This document shows positions 51,872 to 54,328 of a DNA stretch of 54,328 nucleotides, piece by piece; the first letter of the stretch is position 1, and the number at the start of each line of letters is the position of its first letter. The stretch is taken from NCBI RefSeq assembly GCF_900108875.1, contig NZ_FNYJ01000006.1, positions 421,425 through 475,752 of the forward strand, written 5' to 3'. The DNA is from Pseudomonas sp. NFR16 (lineage in GTDB: Bacteria; Pseudomonadota; Gammaproteobacteria; Pseudomonadales; Pseudomonadaceae). A program made the position numbers and the translations under genes. Under the pieces are notes generated by a model. It did not search any database. It worked only from the letters and a program-made list of their open reading frames with translations, and was not told the DNA's origin.

Positions 51872-52789
51872 TCAACGGGGCCAGCGCCACGTCGGTGCCG
51901 AGAGGTGCTTGGCGAAAAAGTCGGACAGCGCCTTGATCTTCGCCGGACGGGTCCGCGCCGAAGGCGTGACGAAGTACAAGCCGCCGCGAGTCATGCTCCA
52001 TTCCGGCAAGAGCGCCTCCAGTCTGCCGTCGGCCAGGAATTCGCTGGCCATGAATTCCGGCAGTTCGGCGACGGCCATCCCTTCCAGCAACATGGGAATC
52101 AGCGCGTCCGAGTTGGTCACTCGCAGTGGACCGTTCGGCACCACGTCTTCCTCAGTACCGTCTTCATGGGTGAAGCGCCAGACCTGACTGCGCGCCCGGT
52201 ACGCATAACTCAGACAAGGACGGCCTGCCAGCTCCCGCGGATGCGCAGGGCGCCCGTGAGCCTTGATGTAGGCAGGTGACGCCACGAGGAATTGGGTGAC
52301 GGCACAGAGCCGACGGGCAACCAGTGAAGAATCGGGCATCACCGCGATGCGCAACGCGGCATCAAAACCTTCGGCGATCAGATCGACCGTCGCGTCGGAC
52401 AGGTGCAGGTCCACCGACAGTTCCGGGTACTGGCGCACCAGTTTCGGCATGAGTGGCGCGACCCAGCGCAGGCCGAACGACATGGGCACCGCCAGGCGGA
52501 TCAGTCCGCGCGGCTGCACCGACAGGTCCTGCGCTTCGCTTTCGACTTCCTCGGCCTGTCGGTAAATCTCTCCAGCCTTGGCGGCCATGCTCGCGCCGAA
52601 CTCGGTCAGCGCTAGTTGCCGGGAGGTGCGATTGAACAGCCGCCCGCCCAGGCGTTCCTCAAGGCGCGCCACGGCTCTGGACACGGTCGGCACCGAGACA
52701 CCCATAAGCCGGGCTGCGGCGGCGAACGATCCTTCTTCCGCCACCTTGGCGAACATCGCTAAACCTTCGAAATCAGGAAGTTTGCTCAT
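51872..52789 (-). CDS. LysR-family transcriptional regulator
   Basis: A 305-residue regulator. The N-terminal winged helix-turn-helix (FAKVAEEGSFAAAARLMGVS, PTVSRAVARLEERLGGRLFN) is followed by the co-inducer domain from about residue 90 (RGLIRLAVPMSFGLRWVAPL). The ATG at 52789 begins the HTH exactly; an earlier in-frame start at 52966 would overlap the divergent SDR gene. Divergent from the SDR gene at 52899, the classic layout for a LysR target, and adjacent to the SnoaL-like gene. The effector is unknown. Confidence 0.92.
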   Translation of the reverse strand: MSKLPDFEGLAMFAKVAEEGSFAAAARLMGVSVPTVSRAVARLEERLGGRLFNRTSRQLALTEFGASMAAKAGEIYRQAEEVESEAQDLSVQPRGLIRLAVPMSFGLRWVAPLMPKLVRQYPELSVDLHLSDATVDLIAEGFDAALRIAVMPDSSLVARRLCAVTQFLVASPAYIKAHGRPAHPRELAGRPCLSYAYRARSQVWRFTHEDGTEEDVVPNGPLRVTNSDALIPMLLEGMAVAELPEFMASEFLADGRLEALLPEWSMTRGGLYFVTPSARTRPAKIKALSDFFAKHLSAPTWRWPR

Positions 52790-52834
52790 TTCATTTCTGC
52801 AACGATGGGTTTCGGACAATTCTATTTTGAAATG
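52787..52834. promoter_or_regulatory. CATTTC / GAAATG half-sites in the LysR-SDR gap
   Basis: CATTTC occurs at 52787-52792 and 52792-52797, the first overlapping the LysR start codon, and GAAATG at 52829-52834, in the 109-base divergent gap. Spacing is loose, so this is a weak but suggestive match to the palindromes elsewhere. Confidence 0.35.
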
Positions 52835-52898
52835 TTTTAGCCGTCGATAAGCTTCTCCCACATCGCAACCACTTACTGACGAAAACTGGAGAAACATC

Positions 52899-53651
52899 AT
52901 GGCTCGCAAACTCGAAGGCAAAATCGCACTGGTCACCGGCGGCACTACCGGCATCGGCCTGGCCACCGCTCAACGCTTCGCCGCAGAAGGCGCTTACGTT
53001 TACATCACCGGCCGCCGCCAGGCCGAACTCGACAAGGCCGTTGCGCTGGTCGGCAACGCCACTGGCGTACAGGTCGACTCGACACGTCTTGAACAGCTCG
53101 ACGCCCTGTACGAGCAGATCTCTGCCGAGCAAGGACGCCTCGACGTGCTGTTCGCCAACGCAGGCGGCGGTTCGATGCTGCCCCTGGGCGAGATCACCGA
53201 AGCGCACTACGACGACACCTTCGACCGCAACGTCAAGGGCGTGCTGTTCACGGTGCAGAAAGCGCTGCCGCTGCTGGCAACGAACGCCTCGGTGATCCTG
53301 ACCGGCTCTACCGCCGGCAGCTCAGGCACCGCCGCGTTCAGCGTCTACTCGGCTTCGAAAGCCGCTGTCAGGGCCTTCGCCCGCAGCTGGATCCTGGACC
53401 TGAAGGACCGCAACGTCCGCGTCAACACCATCAGCCCCGGCGCCACCAAAACCCCGGGCCTGGTTGACCTGGCGGGCCCCGATGCCGCCCAACAGCAAGG
53501 CCTGCTCGATTACCTCGCCTCGCAAGTGCCGATGGGCCGAGTCGGCAACCCCGAAGAAATCGCCAGCGCCGCGCTGTTCCTGGCCTCCGACGACGCCAGC
53601 TTCGTCAATGGCATCGAGCTGTTCGTCGATGGTGGTCAGGCTCAGATCTAA
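52899..53651 (+). CDS. Short-chain dehydrogenase/reductase
   Basis: A 250-residue classical SDR oxidoreductase. TGGTTGIGLA (residues 13-22) binds NAD(P), NAGGG (87-91) follows, and S137 with Y150-x3-K154 (YSASK) form the catalytic set. It would interconvert an alcohol and a ketone. GGAGAAAC precedes the ATG. It is divergent from the LysR regulator, and a secreted VOC protein gene lies 58 bases downstream. Confidence 0.93.
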   Translation: MARKLEGKIALVTGGTTGIGLATAQRFAAEGAYVYITGRRQAELDKAVALVGNATGVQVDSTRLEQLDALYEQISAEQGRLDVLFANAGGGSMLPLGEITEAHYDDTFDRNVKGVLFTVQKALPLLATNASVILTGSTAGSSGTAAFSVYSASKAAVRAFARSWILDLKDRNVRVNTISPGATKTPGLVDLAGPDAAQQQGLLDYLASQVPMGRVGNPEEIASAALFLASDDASFVNGIELFVDGGQAQI

Positions 53652-53663
53652 GCCAACCCGCGA

Positions 53664-53682
53664 GACGGCGCCCGGCGCCGTC
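53664..53682. terminator. GC palindrome between SDR and VOC genes
   Basis: GACGGCGCC-C-GGCGCCGTC, 9-base arms round a single base; as RNA it would form a slightly shorter hairpin with a small loop. Located 12 bases after the SDR stop. It could attenuate or stabilise the two-gene transcript. Confidence 0.4.
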
Positions 53683-53709
53683 CTGCCCAGACTTTTGGGG
53701 GACACACAC

Positions 53710-54255
53710 ATGAAAACAGCCGCATTTGCAGCACTCGCGTTGACCTTTGCCTTCACCACCGCGCACGCCGCGACGCCAGCCACCGCAAGCCCCGTGACGC
53801 CTTCGCTGCAAGCGTCGGTGATCGATCACGTCGGCATCAACGTGCCGGACATCGACGCGGCGACGGCGTTCTTCAACGATCTGGTGGGCGCGAAAGTCAT
53901 CTCCGACGTGCGTCCGGGCGCGATTCCCGCCGAATGGAAAGCCAGTTTCAACTGGCGTGAGTCCAGCGAACTGCAGCGCTTCACCATGCTGCAGCTTGCC
54001 GGCGGCTCCAAGATCGAGCTGTTCCAGTATCAGGGCCCGCAGATCGATCATCAGCCACCCCACGAAGACGATATCGGCGCGACCCACATTGCCCTGCGCA
54101 CCACCGACATCGACCGCAGCCTGGCCGTCGTCAAAGCCCGAGGGCTTAAAGTGCTCAACGAGCCGATCACCAACCCCGACGGCATCCGCTGGTTCTACGT
54201 GCTGACGCCATGGGGTTCGCAACTGGAACTGGTGTCGCTTCCGGCCGCCAGCTGA
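53710..54255 (+). CDS. Exported VOC-family protein
   Basis: A 181-residue protein with a signal peptide (ALTFAFTTAHAATP, cleavage near AHA) and a glyoxalase/bleomycin-resistance VOC fold. VIDHVGINVPDIDAATAFF opens the domain, GATHIALRTTDIDRS the second half, and QLELVSLP ends it. Candidate metal ligands are H44, E119, H138 and E176. Periplasmic VOC enzymes are uncommon. ATG at 53710 gives the signal peptide. After its stop 73 bases remain to the window end. Confidence 0.85.
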   Translation: MKTAAFAALALTFAFTTAHAATPATASPVTPSLQASVIDHVGINVPDIDAATAFFNDLVGAKVISDVRPGAIPAEWKASFNWRESSELQRFTMLQLAGGSKIELFQYQGPQIDHQPPHEDDIGATHIALRTTDIDRSLAVVKARGLKVLNEPITNPDGIRWFYVLTPWGSQLELVSLPAAS

Positions 54256-54328
54256 AACGGGCTGCTTGCCCCCCACCCATTGGCTGCGGTGCATCCGAAA
54301 AACCGCGTTCGCCGGGTTTGCTGCCGCT

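Noticed and set aside
1..54328. tRNA, rRNA, CRISPR, IS element or prophage
   Set aside because: Reading the gaps and gene products showed no tRNA-like cloverleafs, transposase, integrase, phage structural genes or spacer arrays.

Overview
The window is typical Pseudomonas chromosome: GC-rich genes, Pseudomonas-like REP sequences at the left edge, a cydP-cydABX-ybgE oxidase operon behind an ANR/FNR-type box, and many families common in the fluorescent pseudomonads and the P. syringae group. Genus-level assignment is fairly safe; species is not. I see no rRNA, tRNA, CRISPR array, insertion sequence or phage.

Layout. 1-340: REP-like repeats. 340-5987: an MFS transporter, a LysE-type exporter facing an AraC regulator, an EptA-like lipid A phosphoethanolamine transferase, and a GST. 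5990-8877 (minus): a diguanylate cyclase between two related periplasmic solute-binding proteins with no permease. 9111-14225 (minus): an orphan type VI secretion effector module, made of a PAAR-like protein, a PAAR-DUF2235 (Tle1-type) phospholipase and four tandem mosaic copies of a DUF2931 lipoprotein that are probably immunity proteins. 14484-17929: cytochrome bd oxidase operon. 17917-25324: an MFS transporter, a GST, a three-domain PNPOx/FNR/ferredoxin protein, a class A beta-lactamase, a PRISE-type reductase and a DUF2938 membrane protein. 25523-30422: stress genes (LigD, DUF892 protein, manganese catalase and a 57-residue ORF between two terminators).

30492-41419 is the most unusual region. 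On the minus strand are an NMT1/THI5-type solute-binding protein, a heme-oxygenase-like diiron protein, a SAM methyltransferase and a small conserved protein. Divergent from these, on the plus strand, are an ABC ATPase, two permeases, a NadC-type phosphoribosyltransferase, a PhnN kinase fused to an AMP/thymidine-phosphorylase-family enzyme, and a ProB-like protein without key catalytic residues. By family chemistry the plus-strand enzymes could form a PRPP cycle. NadC would join a decarboxylatable heterocyclic acid to PRPP. The phosphorylase domain would release the base and ribose 1,5-bisphosphate. PhnN would phosphorylate that back to PRPP. This is inference, and it is the best candidate here for an undescribed system.

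41485-54328: a sugar-porter MFS, a repeat-rich secreted protein, a PhnB-like protein, mntP behind a yybP-ykoY manganese riboswitch, an alcohol dehydrogenase/hydrolase pair, trmK, a ProP-like osmolyte transporter, DUF1883 and lipoprotein genes, and a right-hand group (ABM-like, SnoaL-like, LysR, SDR, secreted VOC) with shared CATTTC/GAAATG half-sites in its control regions.
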